Assembly: GCF_007827045.1 (NCBI RefSeq)
Contig: NZ_RPFW01000003.1
Coordinates: 434,001 to 498,000, forward strand
Direction: 5' to 3'
From: Trebonia kvetii
GTDB taxonomy: Bacteria > Actinomycetota > Actinomycetes > Streptosporangiales > Streptosporangiaceae
DNA length: 64,000 nt
Shown: positions 7,298 to 15,638 of the stretch, piece after piece
How positions within the stretch are numbered: the stretch's first letter is position 1
Layout of the letters: each line of letters starts with the position of its first letter
Notes under the pieces: generated by a model
What the model was told of the DNA's origin: nothing
Seen by the model: only the letters and a program-made list of their open reading frames with translations
The model's database searches: none
Program-made: the position numbers and the translations under genes

Positions 7298-8962
7298 CTA
7301 GGCGGCAGCGCCTTCCGCCTCTTCCTCGGCCGGTGCCGCCTGCTCGGCGATCCGCTCCTCGATCTCCTCGGTGGTCTGCGAGCCCTCGTAGACCGCCCAG
7401 AAGTAGATCGCCAGGCTGAAAAGCGCGACGACCAGGATGTCCCACGGGTAGAGCAGACGTCCGGTGTTGTCCGGGCCGTAGGCGCCCTGCCAGGAGATGA
7501 TGCCCATGCCGAGGAGGTAGGCGCCGAGCCAGGCCGACTTCCTCCAGTTGATCTTGGGCATGCCCGGGCGGTCCGAGTTGTACATCCCGATGGCGATGTA
7601 GCCGAGGATGATCGCGATGCCCAGCTTCCACAGCGTCTCGAAGTCTGACCAGTAGATGATCAGGCTGGCGACGACAAACGAGAGCGGCGAGATCACCGAC
7701 GCGGCGGGCAGCCGGAACGGCCGGTCCGCCCCGGGCAGCCGGTAGCGCAGCGCGCCAACGGATAGCGGCGCGCCCGCGTACATCAGCACGCTGGCGGAGG
7801 TGACCAGGCCGACAAGCGAGTGCCAGCTCGGGAACGGGAAGGTGAAGACCAGGCCGAAGAGGAACGCGGTGACCATGCCGAACCACGGGACGCCGTTCCT
7901 GTCCACGGAGGCGAAGATCGACGGGAAGTACCGGTTCCGCGCCAGGCCGAAGGCCACACGCGAGGTGGAGGTGTTGTAGATGGCGCCGGTGCCGCCGGGT
8001 GAGATGAACGCGTCCACCCGGAGCAGTCCGGCCAGCCAGCTGAAGCCGCCGAGCCCTGCCAGCGCGGCGAACGGCGCGAGCGCGACCGCGTTGCTCGACG
8101 CGATGCCGGCGAAGCCCTTGCCGGTGAGCAGGCTTGCCGGGGTGGCGCCGATGAGCACGATCTGCAGCAGGATGTAGATGACCGCGCCGATGATGATCGA
8201 CCCGACGATCGCGATCGGCAGGTTGCGCTGCGGGTTCTTGATCTCGCCCGCGAGCTGGTCCGCCTGCTCGAAGCCGAGGTAGGCGAACACGATGCCCGCG
8301 CCTGGCAGCGCGCCGAACAGGTCCTTCCAGCTCACCCCGGTGGGGAAGAAGCCGCCGCCGGCGGAGAAGTTCCCGCCGTTGAACTTGGTGAACAGGATGA
8401 TGATGGTGACGACCGGGATGATGACCTTCCACCACGTGACGATGGTGTAGAAGGGGCCGTAGATCCGCATCGGCAGGAAGTTCAGCGCGGTGAAGATCAG
8501 CATCAGCACGATCTCCATCACGAAGCCCAGGTGGGTAACGTTGCCGCTCCCGCCGTGGGCGTTCGGGTCGTAGATCGCCTTCCAGTAGTAGCCGGCGTAG
8601 TGGATCACCGCGTAGGCCTCGATCGGCGGCACCGTGACCGCCTGCAGCCAGGAGAAGAAGCCGAACGAGATGCCCGCGCCGGGGCCGAACGCCAGGTGGG
8701 GGAACCGGGCCGTGCCGCCGGCCACCGGGTACATCGCGCCGAGCTCGGCGTGGACCAGCGCAAGCAGGATGGCCGCGATGGCGCCGAGTACCCAGTCGAT
8801 GATCGCGGCGCTGCCGACAAGCTGCGCGGCCGCGAACGACCCGAGCAGCCAGCCCGAGCCGATGATCGACGTCTCGGACGACCACATGGCCGCGATGAGC
8901 CCGAGCTCCCGCTTGAGGCCAACGTCAGCAGGCTTAACAGTCTGTGACAGCGTAGTTGCCAT
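7298..8962 (-). CDS. APC-superfamily amino acid permease (paralogue B)
   Basis: A 554-residue permease with about 12 helices. It shares long stretches with its downstream neighbour, including SSETSIIGSGWLLGS, VHAELGAMYPVAGGTARFPH and AYLGFEQADQLAGEIKNPQR. The C-terminus is acidic (EEIEERIAEQAAPAEEEAEG). The ATG at 8962 is preferred over an in-frame start 48 nt earlier because GGAAGAG lies about 10 nt upstream and MATTLSQTVKPADVGLK aligns with the start of paralogue A's conserved region. Upstream lie a TGACAC/GTGTCA palindrome and a CRP-like site. Substrate unknown. Confidence 0.9.
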   Translation of the reverse strand: MATTLSQTVKPADVGLKRELGLIAAMWSSETSIIGSGWLLGSFAAAQLVGSAAIIDWVLGAIAAILLALVHAELGAMYPVAGGTARFPHLAFGPGAGISFGFFSWLQAVTVPPIEAYAVIHYAGYYWKAIYDPNAHGGSGNVTHLGFVMEIVLMLIFTALNFLPMRIYGPFYTIVTWWKVIIPVVTIIILFTKFNGGNFSAGGGFFPTGVSWKDLFGALPGAGIVFAYLGFEQADQLAGEIKNPQRNLPIAIVGSIIIGAVIYILLQIVLIGATPASLLTGKGFAGIASSNAVALAPFAALAGLGGFSWLAGLLRVDAFISPGGTGAIYNTSTSRVAFGLARNRYFPSIFASVDRNGVPWFGMVTAFLFGLVFTFPFPSWHSLVGLVTSASVLMYAGAPLSVGALRYRLPGADRPFRLPAASVISPLSFVVASLIIYWSDFETLWKLGIAIILGYIAIGMYNSDRPGMPKINWRKSAWLGAYLLGMGIISWQGAYGPDNTGRLLYPWDILVVALFSLAIYFWAVYEGSQTTEEIEERIAEQAAPAEEEAEGAAA

Positions 8963-9161
8963 GATCGATAGCTCTTCCGTTTCTCGATCGTGCCCAAAAG
9001 GGCGTGCCACGCGCCCCCGCGGGTTCCGCTGGGGGCTCGTGAGCGTTCAGTTGTGCAGAGTGATGAACATCGTAGAGATCCTCATCACGTATGAGAAGTC
9101 TTGTCCCGGATTCGGTTCTATAACGCAGGTCACGACGGTGTGCCATGTTTACGCGGGTTAA

Positions 9162-9175
9162 TGACACAGGTGTCA
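9162..9175. promoter_or_regulatory. Candidate operator, TGACAC-AG-GTGTCA palindrome
   Basis: Two 6-nt arms are perfectly inverted around AG, 200 bp upstream of permease B in the 380-bp gap before the CGNR gene. Such palindromes are typical repressor sites, but no regulator is assigned. Confidence 0.35.
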
Positions 9176-9271
9176 GGTGACGCGGCGATGTCGCCCTAAT
9201 TGCCGGGCAGTTTCGCGTTTCGGCAGGTTTATGCCGCATCGGTACGGGCATCTCAGGACAGTCGAATCGCT

Positions 9272-9287
9272 TGTGAAAGCATTCACG
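9272..9287. promoter_or_regulatory. CRP-like site between permease B and the CGNR gene
   Basis: TGTGAAAGCATTCACG has the TGTGA-N6-TCAC(A) form and shares its flanks (CTTGTGAA, TTCACGAGC) with the whiB1 upstream site. It lies 310 bp before the permease start and 55 bp past the stop of the opposite-lying CGNR gene, so its target is uncertain. Confidence 0.45.
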
Positions 9288-9341
9288 AGCCGGGCGGACG
9301 TTACAAAGCCCAGCGCCATTCAGGATTTGCGCGGCCGGCGT

Positions 9342-9896
9342 TCAGCTGGCGGGTTCCTCGCCGCGCTTGCGGGCCCGGTAGGCGATGACGTTGGCCCGGC
9401 TGGCGCAGCGGTCCGAGCAGTACCGCCTGGTGTGGCTGACCGAGGTGTCGATGAACACCCCGGAGCAGGGCGCGGCCTGGCAGACGCCGAACCGGTCAAG
9501 GCCAAGATCGGCGAGCCGGACGGCCAGACCCATCGCCGCGCCCGCCGCGTACTTGTCGGACACCGAGCCGCTCTCGGTGTAGTGCACGTGCCACGGCTGG
9601 CCGTCATGCCCGGACAGCTGCGGGTGCACCGGGTACTGGATGAGCAGCTCGTTCAGCCGGGCGGCGGCCTCGGTGCCGTTCCCCTGCGAGCAGGACACGA
9701 AGAAGCCGCGGAACTCGTCCCTGAGCATGCGCAGCGCCTCGAGGTCGGCGCGCGCGATCCCGTGGCTCAGGTGCTCACGGTCGGCCACGAGCGAGCGGAG
9801 CCCGTCCATGGAGGCGAGCTGGTCGCCGCCGTCGTGCCCCAGGCTCGCGGTGTTCACCAGCCTGACGGCCAGCTCCGCATAGGAAGACAGGTCCAC
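9342..9896 (-). CDS. CGNR zinc-finger/ABATE-domain regulator
   Basis: A 184-residue protein with an N-terminal ABATE helical domain (about residues 8-125) and a C-terminal CGNR zinc finger (about 135-180) of the form FGVCQAAPCSGVF, HTRRYCSDRCASRANV, with a terminal RARKR. The four cysteines should hold zinc. Family members are annotated as putative stress-induced transcription regulators; their targets are unknown. The start is GTG at 9896 with a G-rich tract upstream. Confidence 0.85.
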   Translation of the reverse strand: MDLSSYAELAVRLVNTASLGHDGGDQLASMDGLRSLVADREHLSHGIARADLEALRMLRDEFRGFFVSCSQGNGTEAAARLNELLIQYPVHPQLSGHDGQPWHVHYTESGSVSDKYAAGAAMGLAVRLADLGLDRFGVCQAAPCSGVFIDTSVSHTRRYCSDRCASRANVIAYRARKRGEEPAS

Positions 9897-10312
9897 CCGC
9901 GGACACCCCCGCTGTGGTGTAAGACGTCTGTAATGGTCTGCTGCCGTTCATGAGTATTACAGAACGGCGCCGACAGTGCTACCCAGGAGGGCCAGCAGCA
10001 ACTCAGGTCGCACCATTCCAGCCGGTAACGGCCGGACGGTCCTCTTGGCAGCGACGGCAGTACAGGACTGTGCGCTGGGCTATCATGAGCGGCACGACGA
10101 GGGGTGCCAGGCCCTGAACCGCCACACGAGGCGGAATGGCCGTGTTGCACGCCTGTCAAGCTGAGCTTGCGTCCGGGTTCGATCGAACGTGGCGGCGAGC
10201 CAGTTAAATGGCCCTGTGCCTGAAGCCACGTCCTTCAGGCGCGGAGGCGGTCGCCGCAACCCCGGGACCGCGGGTCTGCCGAATCACCAGTCATACCGAT
10301 TGTGGGGTTGCC
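9897..10312. other. 416-bp intergenic region before malic enzyme
   Basis: No coding frame is convincing here. It holds the divergent promoters of the CGNR gene and malic enzyme and a short hairpin (GCCTGAAG with CTTCAGGC, 10219-10240) in the likely malic-enzyme leader. An in-frame ATG at 10208 would extend malic enzyme by 35 residues unlike the family. Confidence 0.5.
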
Positions 10313-11491
10313 GTGACTTCCGAGACTTCATTTCCCTACGACGATGATCCGGTCTTCGCCATGCACCGGGGCGGCAAGATCGATGTCAACCCGAGCGTGG
10401 AGGTTCCCGACAGGGCCGCGCTCGCCATGGCGTACACGCCGGGCGTGGCCCGGGTGTGCACCGCGATCGCCGACGACCCGGAACTGGCAAGCGAGTACAC
10501 CTGGACGGGCAACACGGTCGCGGTGGTGAGCGACGGCACGGCGGTTCTCGGGCTCGGTGACATCGGGCCGGCCGCGGCGATGCCCGTCATGGAGGGCAAG
10601 GCGCTGCTGTTCAAGAAGTTCGCGGGCATCAACGCGGTGCCCGTCTGCATCGACGTCACCGATGTGGACGACGTGGTGCGGGTTGTGGCGGCGCTCGCGC
10701 CGAGCTTCGGCGGCATCAACCTGGAGGACATCTCCGCGCCGCGCTGCTTTGAGATCGAGGACCGGCTGCGGTCCATGCTGGACATCCCCGTCATGCACGA
10801 CGACCAGCACGGCACCGCGATCGTCGCGCTCGCGGCGCTGCGCAGCGCCGCCCGCGTGGTCGGCAAGGACCTAGCCGCGCTGCGCGTCGTGGTCTGCGGC
10901 GCCGGCGCGTCGGGCATCGCGGTGTCGAAGATCCTGCTGGCCGCCGGGGTCGGCGAGGTCGGCGTGGCGGACAGCAAGGGGATGATCTACCACGGCCGCG
11001 AGGGGCTCAACCCGGTCAAGGCGGCGCTGGCCAGGGTGACCAACGCATCCGGCCACGTCGGCTCGGTCGAGTCCGCGCTGCTCGGCGCCGACGTGTTCAT
11101 CGGCCTGTCCGGCAGCGTGCTCGCCGAGGACGCCATCACCAAGATGGCCAACGGAGCGATCGCCTTCCTGCTCTCCAACCCGGAGCCGGAGATCCACCCG
11201 GACATCGCCCGCCGCCACGTCTCCGTGGTGGCGACCGGCCGCAGCGACTTCCCGAACCAGATCAACAACTCGCTCGCCTTCCCCGGCGTGTTCCGTGCCG
11301 CGCTTGACGTCCGCGCGACCACCATCACCGAGAACATGAAGCTGGCCGCCGCCGACGCCGTTGCCGCCCTCGTCGGAGATGACGCGGCGCCTGACTACGT
11401 GATCCCGAGCCAGTTCGACGAGCGGGTCGCCCCAGCCGTCACCGCCGCCGTCGCCGCCCAGGCCCGTGTGGATGGTGTGGCGCGCCGCTAG
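10313..11491 (+). CDS. Malic enzyme (NAD(P)-dependent, oxaloacetate-decarboxylating)
   Basis: A 392-residue protein. It converts malate to pyruvate and CO2, linking the TCA cycle to pyruvate. The N-terminal malic domain has the tyrosine of AYTPGVARVC, the lysine segment EGKALLFKKFAG and the metal site LEDISAPRCFEIE with DDQHGTA. The NAD domain has GAGASGIAV. It lacks the phosphotransacetylase domain of MaeB-type long forms. The GTG at 10313 is preferred to the ATG at 10208 because the family begins near here; the ribosome site is weak. A G/C-run element and a long hairpin follow the stop codon. Confidence 0.9.
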   Translation: MTSETSFPYDDDPVFAMHRGGKIDVNPSVEVPDRAALAMAYTPGVARVCTAIADDPELASEYTWTGNTVAVVSDGTAVLGLGDIGPAAAMPVMEGKALLFKKFAGINAVPVCIDVTDVDDVVRVVAALAPSFGGINLEDISAPRCFEIEDRLRSMLDIPVMHDDQHGTAIVALAALRSAARVVGKDLAALRVVVCGAGASGIAVSKILLAAGVGEVGVADSKGMIYHGREGLNPVKAALARVTNASGHVGSVESALLGADVFIGLSGSVLAEDAITKMANGAIAFLLSNPEPEIHPDIARRHVSVVATGRSDFPNQINNSLAFPGVFRAALDVRATTITENMKLAAADAVAALVGDDAAPDYVIPSQFDERVAPAVTAAVAAQARVDGVARR

Positions 11492-11521
11492 CTGGCACCC
11501 TCTCGTCCGCGCAGCGGACAT

Positions 11522-11550
11522 CGGGGGGTACGGGGGGTCGTCCCCCGGGA
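11522..11550 (-). repeat. G/C-run palindrome (copy 2)
   Basis: The element reads CGGGGGGTACGGGGGG then TCGTCCCCCGGGA on the plus strand, in the 135-bp gap after malic enzyme. Its hairpin end faces the downstream oxidoreductase gene. Confidence 0.8.
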
Positions 11551-11555
11551 GATAG

Positions 11556-11613
11556 CAGTGTCCAGCGCGCCCGATATGATCGCGGTCTTTGCGATCGGGC
11601 GCGCTGGACACTG
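11556..11613. repeat. Long hairpin repeat, 20-bp perfect stem, 18-nt loop (copy 2)
   Basis: Arms 11556-11575 and 11594-11613 are perfectly complementary. The inner stem is CCCGAT/ATCGGG and the loop has GATCGCGGTCTTTGCG, close to copy 1 (GATCGCGGTTTTCGCG), while the outer stem differs and co-varies. Confidence 0.85.
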
Positions 11614-11626
11614 TATGGTCGGGCTC

Positions 11627-12595
11627 ATGTTCGCCGTCTATGCCGCGCGTATCGATGCAGACAATCCGCTCAACGGTCTGGAGACGGGGGAGCGGCCAGA
11701 TCCCGAGCCGCCGGCCCACTGGGCCACGGTCACCGTCCGGGCGACCGCGCTCAACCACCACGACGTCTGGTCGCTGCGCGGCGTGGGACTGCCGGCTGAC
11801 CGGCTGCCGATGATCCTCGGCTGCGACGCCGCCGGCGTCGACGAGGACGGCAACGAGGTCGTGGTGCACGCGGTGATCGGCGACGCCAACGCGGGCGGCG
11901 GCGATGAGACGCTCGACCCGCGCCGTTCGCTGCTATCCGAGCGGTACCAGGGCACGTTCGCGGAGAAGGTCACGGTGCCTAAGGCGAACCTGATACCCAA
12001 GCCCGCCGCGCTCTCCTTCGAGGAGGCGGCCTGCCTGCCCACCGCGTACCTGACGGCCTACAAGATGCTGTTCGACAAGTCGGGCGCGCAGCCCGGCTCG
12101 ACGATCCTCGTCCAGGGGGCGGGCGGCGGCGTCGCCACCGCGCTGATCCTGCTCGGGCGGGCCGCGGGCTACCGGATGTGGGTGACAAGCCGCAGCGAGG
12201 CCAAGTGCGACGCGGCGGTCAAGCTCGGTGCGGACCAGGCCTTCGCGACCGGGGCGCGGCTGCCGGAACGGGTCGACGTGGTGATGGAGACTGTCGGCCA
12301 GGCCACCTGGTCGCACTCCGTCCGCTCGCTCAAGCCCGGCGGCCGGATCGTCATCTCCGGAGCGACAAGCGGCGACATCCCGCCGGCCGAGCTGACCCGC
12401 ATCTTCTTCACCCAGCTGTCCGTCGCCGGGTCCACCATGGGCACCCGCGATCAGCTCGGCCGCCTGCTCCGCTTCTGCGAGCAGACCGGCACCCGCCCGC
12501 TGATCGACCGGGTGATCCCGCTGGCGCAGGCCGCCGACGGCTTCGCCGCCATGATCGAGGGCACCCACACCGGCAAGATCGTCTTCACTCCTTAG
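11627..12595 (+). CDS. Alcohol dehydrogenase/quinone oxidoreductase-like MDR enzyme
   Basis: A 322-residue medium-chain dehydrogenase/reductase. The N-terminal GroES-like domain contains ALNHHDVWSLRG and GCDAAGVD; the nucleotide-binding domain has VQGAGGGVATALILLGRAAG. The structural-zinc cysteine cluster is missing, and one Cys (GCDAAG) sits where zinc enzymes differ, so it may be zinc-free like quinone oxidoreductases. The ATG at 11627 (MFAVYAARI) is chosen because earlier in-frame codons lie in the repeat hairpin. It ends 92 bp before the penicillin-binding protein. Substrate unknown. Confidence 0.8.
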   Translation: MFAVYAARIDADNPLNGLETGERPDPEPPAHWATVTVRATALNHHDVWSLRGVGLPADRLPMILGCDAAGVDEDGNEVVVHAVIGDANAGGGDETLDPRRSLLSERYQGTFAEKVTVPKANLIPKPAALSFEEAACLPTAYLTAYKMLFDKSGAQPGSTILVQGAGGGVATALILLGRAAGYRMWVTSRSEAKCDAAVKLGADQAFATGARLPERVDVVMETVGQATWSHSVRSLKPGGRIVISGATSGDIPPAELTRIFFTQLSVAGSTMGTRDQLGRLLRFCEQTGTRPLIDRVIPLAQAADGFAAMIEGTHTGKIVFTP

Positions 12596-12687
12596 CCTCG
12601 CAGCGACACCCGGCCGGTGCCGGGTCGCCCTCCCGGTTTCGCGCCGGAGTCGCGGTAAGGCAGCACGGGTCGGGTACGGTCGATGAG

Positions 12688-14541
12688 GTGACGAGCGACA
12701 ACGACAGTTCCAAGGACCCGTCGGACTCGCTGGAGGGGCCGGGTGCGGCTCCTGGTGCGGCGGGAGCCGCTCCGACGGCGCCTGCCGCGGTGCCGACGGC
12801 GGGACAGGACGAACAGCCCACGCAGGCGGGGCAGCCCGTCTATCACACGAGCCGCGTGTACGGCGGGCCGAAGCGGCCGCCGACAGAGCCCAAGAAGAGC
12901 CGCCGCACGGTCGTCGCGGCCATCGCAGGTGTGCTCGCCGTCGCGCTTGCCGCCGCGGTGCTGGTGATCACGGTGTTCAAGCCCGGCGGCAGCACAAGCC
13001 CGCCGGCGTACGGCATGATCCCCACTGGCACCACGGCGCAGCAGGACGGCCAGCAGGTCGCCGCGGCGTTCCTCGCCGCCTGGCGGACTGGCGACCTGGC
13101 CAAGGCCGCCAACCTGACCAGCGAGCCCGCCGCCGCCAAGCAGGCGCTCGCCGCCTACGCGAAGGACCTGAGCCTCAAGAAGATGACCGCCGCACCGTCC
13201 GGCGTGACCGCCGCGACCGGGTCCACGGTCAAGGCGCCGCGGGAGAGCGTGCAGTTCGCGATCGGCGCGTCGGTCGGCGCGGGCAGCGGCAAGAACGCGG
13301 TGCGCGGCAAGTGGACCTACCACTCCACGCTCGTCGCCTACCAGCAGCCGAACTCGCAGGTCTGGTTCGTCGCGTGGCGGCCCGATGTGCTCGCGCCGAA
13401 CCTGACGGCGGCCACTCACCTGGCGGCGGTGACGGTCCCGCCCACGGTCAGCATGGTCACCGACGCCAGCGGCCAGGACCTCACCAAGTACAACGACGCG
13501 GGGCTCAGCACGATCGCCGGCCTGCTGAAGGCGACGGCGCCGGCCCAGCAGGGCGCGAGCGCGGGCCTCAACGTGGAGATCCAGACCAAGTCCGGCAAGC
13601 CGGTGCCGAACAGCCAGGCCCTCATCGTGTCGCCCGGCAACTATCCGACGCTCGGCACCACGATCGACGCGAAGGCCGAGTCCCTGGCCCGCAAGGCCGT
13701 CGGCATGCACAAGCAGAGCTCGATGGTGGTGATCCAGCCGTCGACCGGCAAGATCCTGGCGATCGCCAACAACGCGGGCTTCAACGACTTCGCGCTCACC
13801 GCGGACGTCGCGCCCGGCTCGACGATGAAGGTCATCACCTCGACCGCGCTGTTCAACAACGGGATGACTCCGCAGAGCCCGGTCGCCTGCCCCGCCGCCT
13901 ACACCGTGACGGGCATCACCTACCACAACGACCAGGGGGAGACCCTGCCCGCGGGCACGCCGTTCGTCAACTCGTTCGCGCAGTCATGCAACAACGCGTT
14001 CAGCACCCAGTGGCAACAGCTGTCGGGGAAGCTGGCGAGCACGGCGAAGACCTATTACGGCCTGAACCAGAAGTGGAACATCGGCATCGGCGACATCTCC
14101 GCGTCGTACTTCAACGCCCCGGCCAGCGCGTCGGGTTCCGAACTCGCGCAGGAGGCCTTCGGCGAGGGCTCGCTCGTCGCGTCGCCGATCGCGATGGCTT
14201 CGGTGGCCGCCACGGTGGACACCGGCACGTTCAAGCAGCCCTACCTGCGGCTCGGGACCAAGCAGCTGACGGCGACCCGCCTGCCCGTCAAGACGGACAG
14301 GTACCTCAAGCAGGTCATGCGCGCCGTAGTGACCAGCGGCACGGGCGCGGGGCTCGGCTTCGGGCCGAACGTCTACGCCAAGACGGGCACCGCCGACATC
14401 CAGGGTCAGGACCAGCCGAACAGCTGGATGGTCGCCTTCGACACGTCCAAGGACGTCGCGGTGGCCTGCCTGGTCGTCAACGCCGGCTACGGCGCCCAGT
14501 TCGCCGGCCCGGAGGCCGCGTCCTTCCTCAAGGGCTACTGA
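12688..14541 (+). CDS. Penicillin-binding protein, transpeptidase with MecA-like N-terminal domain
   Basis: A 617-residue class B type transpeptidase. A Pro/Ala-rich cytoplasmic tail is followed by one transmembrane segment (about 74-97), an NTF2-like MecA_N domain (about 115-235), and the DD-transpeptidase domain (about 330-617). Catalytic motifs are S378-T-M-K381, S433-C-N435 and K565-T-G567. It cross-links peptidoglycan on the outer face of the membrane. The dimerisation region between the NTF2 and transpeptidase parts is short. The GTG at 12688 is the first plausible start; upstream in-frame sequence overlaps the preceding gene. A 23-bp terminator follows. Confidence 0.92.
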   Translation: MTSDNDSSKDPSDSLEGPGAAPGAAGAAPTAPAAVPTAGQDEQPTQAGQPVYHTSRVYGGPKRPPTEPKKSRRTVVAAIAGVLAVALAAAVLVITVFKPGGSTSPPAYGMIPTGTTAQQDGQQVAAAFLAAWRTGDLAKAANLTSEPAAAKQALAAYAKDLSLKKMTAAPSGVTAATGSTVKAPRESVQFAIGASVGAGSGKNAVRGKWTYHSTLVAYQQPNSQVWFVAWRPDVLAPNLTAATHLAAVTVPPTVSMVTDASGQDLTKYNDAGLSTIAGLLKATAPAQQGASAGLNVEIQTKSGKPVPNSQALIVSPGNYPTLGTTIDAKAESLARKAVGMHKQSSMVVIQPSTGKILAIANNAGFNDFALTADVAPGSTMKVITSTALFNNGMTPQSPVACPAAYTVTGITYHNDQGETLPAGTPFVNSFAQSCNNAFSTQWQQLSGKLASTAKTYYGLNQKWNIGIGDISASYFNAPASASGSELAQEAFGEGSLVASPIAMASVAATVDTGTFKQPYLRLGTKQLTATRLPVKTDRYLKQVMRAVVTSGTGAGLGFGPNVYAKTGTADIQGQDQPNSWMVAFDTSKDVAVACLVVNAGYGAQFAGPEAASFLKGY

Positions 14542-14568
14542 CGCCCCAGCCGTCACAACCCCGAAACG

Positions 14569-14618
14569 CAAGTGAGTGCCGTTAGGCCGGCTCCAGCCGG
14601 CCTAACGGCACTCACTTG
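14569..14618. terminator. 23-bp perfect hairpin, bidirectional terminator
   Basis: CAAGTGAGTGCCGTTAGGCC-GGC at 14569-14591 pairs perfectly with 14596-14618 around a TCCA loop. It lies 27 bp after the PBP stop and 6 bp after the stop of the converging PadR gene, so it can serve both. Confidence 0.85.
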
Positions 14619-14624
14619 ATGCGG

Positions 14625-15638
14625 TTACTCGGCTGGGGTGTCCTTGGGGGGCTGCTTGGCGGCCTCGCCGGGGGCGGCGGAGCTGCCTGGGGCGCCAGGG
14701 GCGCCGGGGGCGTCGTGGTGCGGTTCGAACACCTCGGTGCGGATGCGGTCCAGGGTGTCGGCGAGGATGTCGCGCAGGGTGGGAATGACGTCGCTGCCGA
14801 GCAGGGAGCCGGAATCCCTGGCGGCGCCGCGCAGGTCGGCCACGAAGTCGCGGGCCAGCCGCTCGAAGTCGCGGAGGGCGCCGAGGTCGTGCTGGCCGGG
14901 CCAGCCCGAGCGGCCGGCCCAATCGCCCCAGTGACTCCACTCGCTCCAGTTGCCCCAGCCGCCGTTCCACTGGTCGCGTGCCCCGTCGCGCAGCCTGGTC
15001 GCCTCATCGCGGAGCCGGTGGGCGTGTGCGAACGCCTCATCGCGCGCCTGGCGGCCCTGCTCGCGCGCCTGTTCGCGCTGCTCATGGGCCTGGTCGCGTG
15101 CCTGACGGGCCTGTTCCTTGACGGCTTCCGCTGCCTCACGCGCGGTGTCGCGCGCCGTGTGCTCCTTGGCGGCTTCCGCGGCCTCACGGGCGTGGTCGCG
15201 CCCCTGGCGGCCCTGCTCGCGCGCCTGTTCCCTGGCGTCCCGCTCGAAGCCGCGCATCTCGCGTGCGGCCCTGGTCAGCTCCTCGCGGAGGCTGCGCACC
15301 GTGTCCCGGACGTCCTCGCGGACCTCGCGGACGATGTCGCTGACCGACGCGGACAGCTCCTCTTCCAGCTCATCGAGCTCGTCCCCGCGGTTGCGCAGCT
15401 CCTCGCGGCCGGCCTCGGTGATCCGGTAGACCTTGCGCCCGTTCTCCTCGTCGTGCGTGACCAGGCCCTCTTCCTCGAGCCTGGCCAGACGCGGGTAGAT
15501 CGTGCCTGGTGAAGGGGCATAGATGCCCATGAAGCGATCGCGCAGCAGCCGGATCACCTCGTAGCCGTGCCTTGGCTCCTCATCGAGGAGCCGCAGCAGG
15601 TACAGCCGGAGGCGTCCATGGCGGAAAACCGGGGTCAT
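14625..15638 (-). CDS. PadR-family regulator with long coiled-coil and Trp-repeat tail
   Basis: A 337-residue protein. Residues 5-80 are a PadR winged helix (LRLYLLRLLDEEPRHGYEVI, SPGTIYPRLARLEEEGLV, RKVYRITEAGREEL). Ordinary PadR proteins end near 110-180 residues. Here residues 85-222 form an Ala/Arg/Gln/Glu-rich coiled coil with internal duplication (AREQGRQGRDHAREAAEAAK and AREQGRQARD). Residues 224-246 hold tryptophans at a period of three (WGNWSEWSHWGDW), and the tail is Pro/Ala-rich. Its ATG overlaps the stop of the DUF4097 gene by 4 bp (ATGA), so the two are coupled. It probably represses its own operon. Confidence 0.88.
   Translation of the reverse strand: MTPVFRHGRLRLYLLRLLDEEPRHGYEVIRLLRDRFMGIYAPSPGTIYPRLARLEEEGLVTHDEENGRKVYRITEAGREELRNRGDELDELEEELSASVSDIVREVREDVRDTVRSLREELTRAAREMRGFERDAREQAREQGRQGRDHAREAAEAAKEHTARDTAREAAEAVKEQARQARDQAHEQREQAREQGRQARDEAFAHAHRLRDEATRLRDGARDQWNGGWGNWSEWSHWGDWAGRSGWPGQHDLGALRDFERLARDFVADLRGAARDSGSLLGSDVIPTLRDILADTLDRIRTEVFEPHHDAPGAPGAPGSSAAPGEAAKQPPKDTPAE

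Noticed and set aside
10208..10312. Extended N-terminus for malic enzyme
   Set aside because: The 35 extra residues overlap a leader hairpin and do not resemble the family.
12592..13926. Long minus-strand open frame opposite the penicillin-binding protein
   Set aside because: The opposite strand encodes a protein with all three transpeptidase motifs; this frame is composition-driven.
15000..15250. Possible tandem DNA repeat in padR
   Set aside because: The repetition is at protein level (coiled-coil heptads) with varied codons, so it is annotated as part of the protein rather than a separate repeat.
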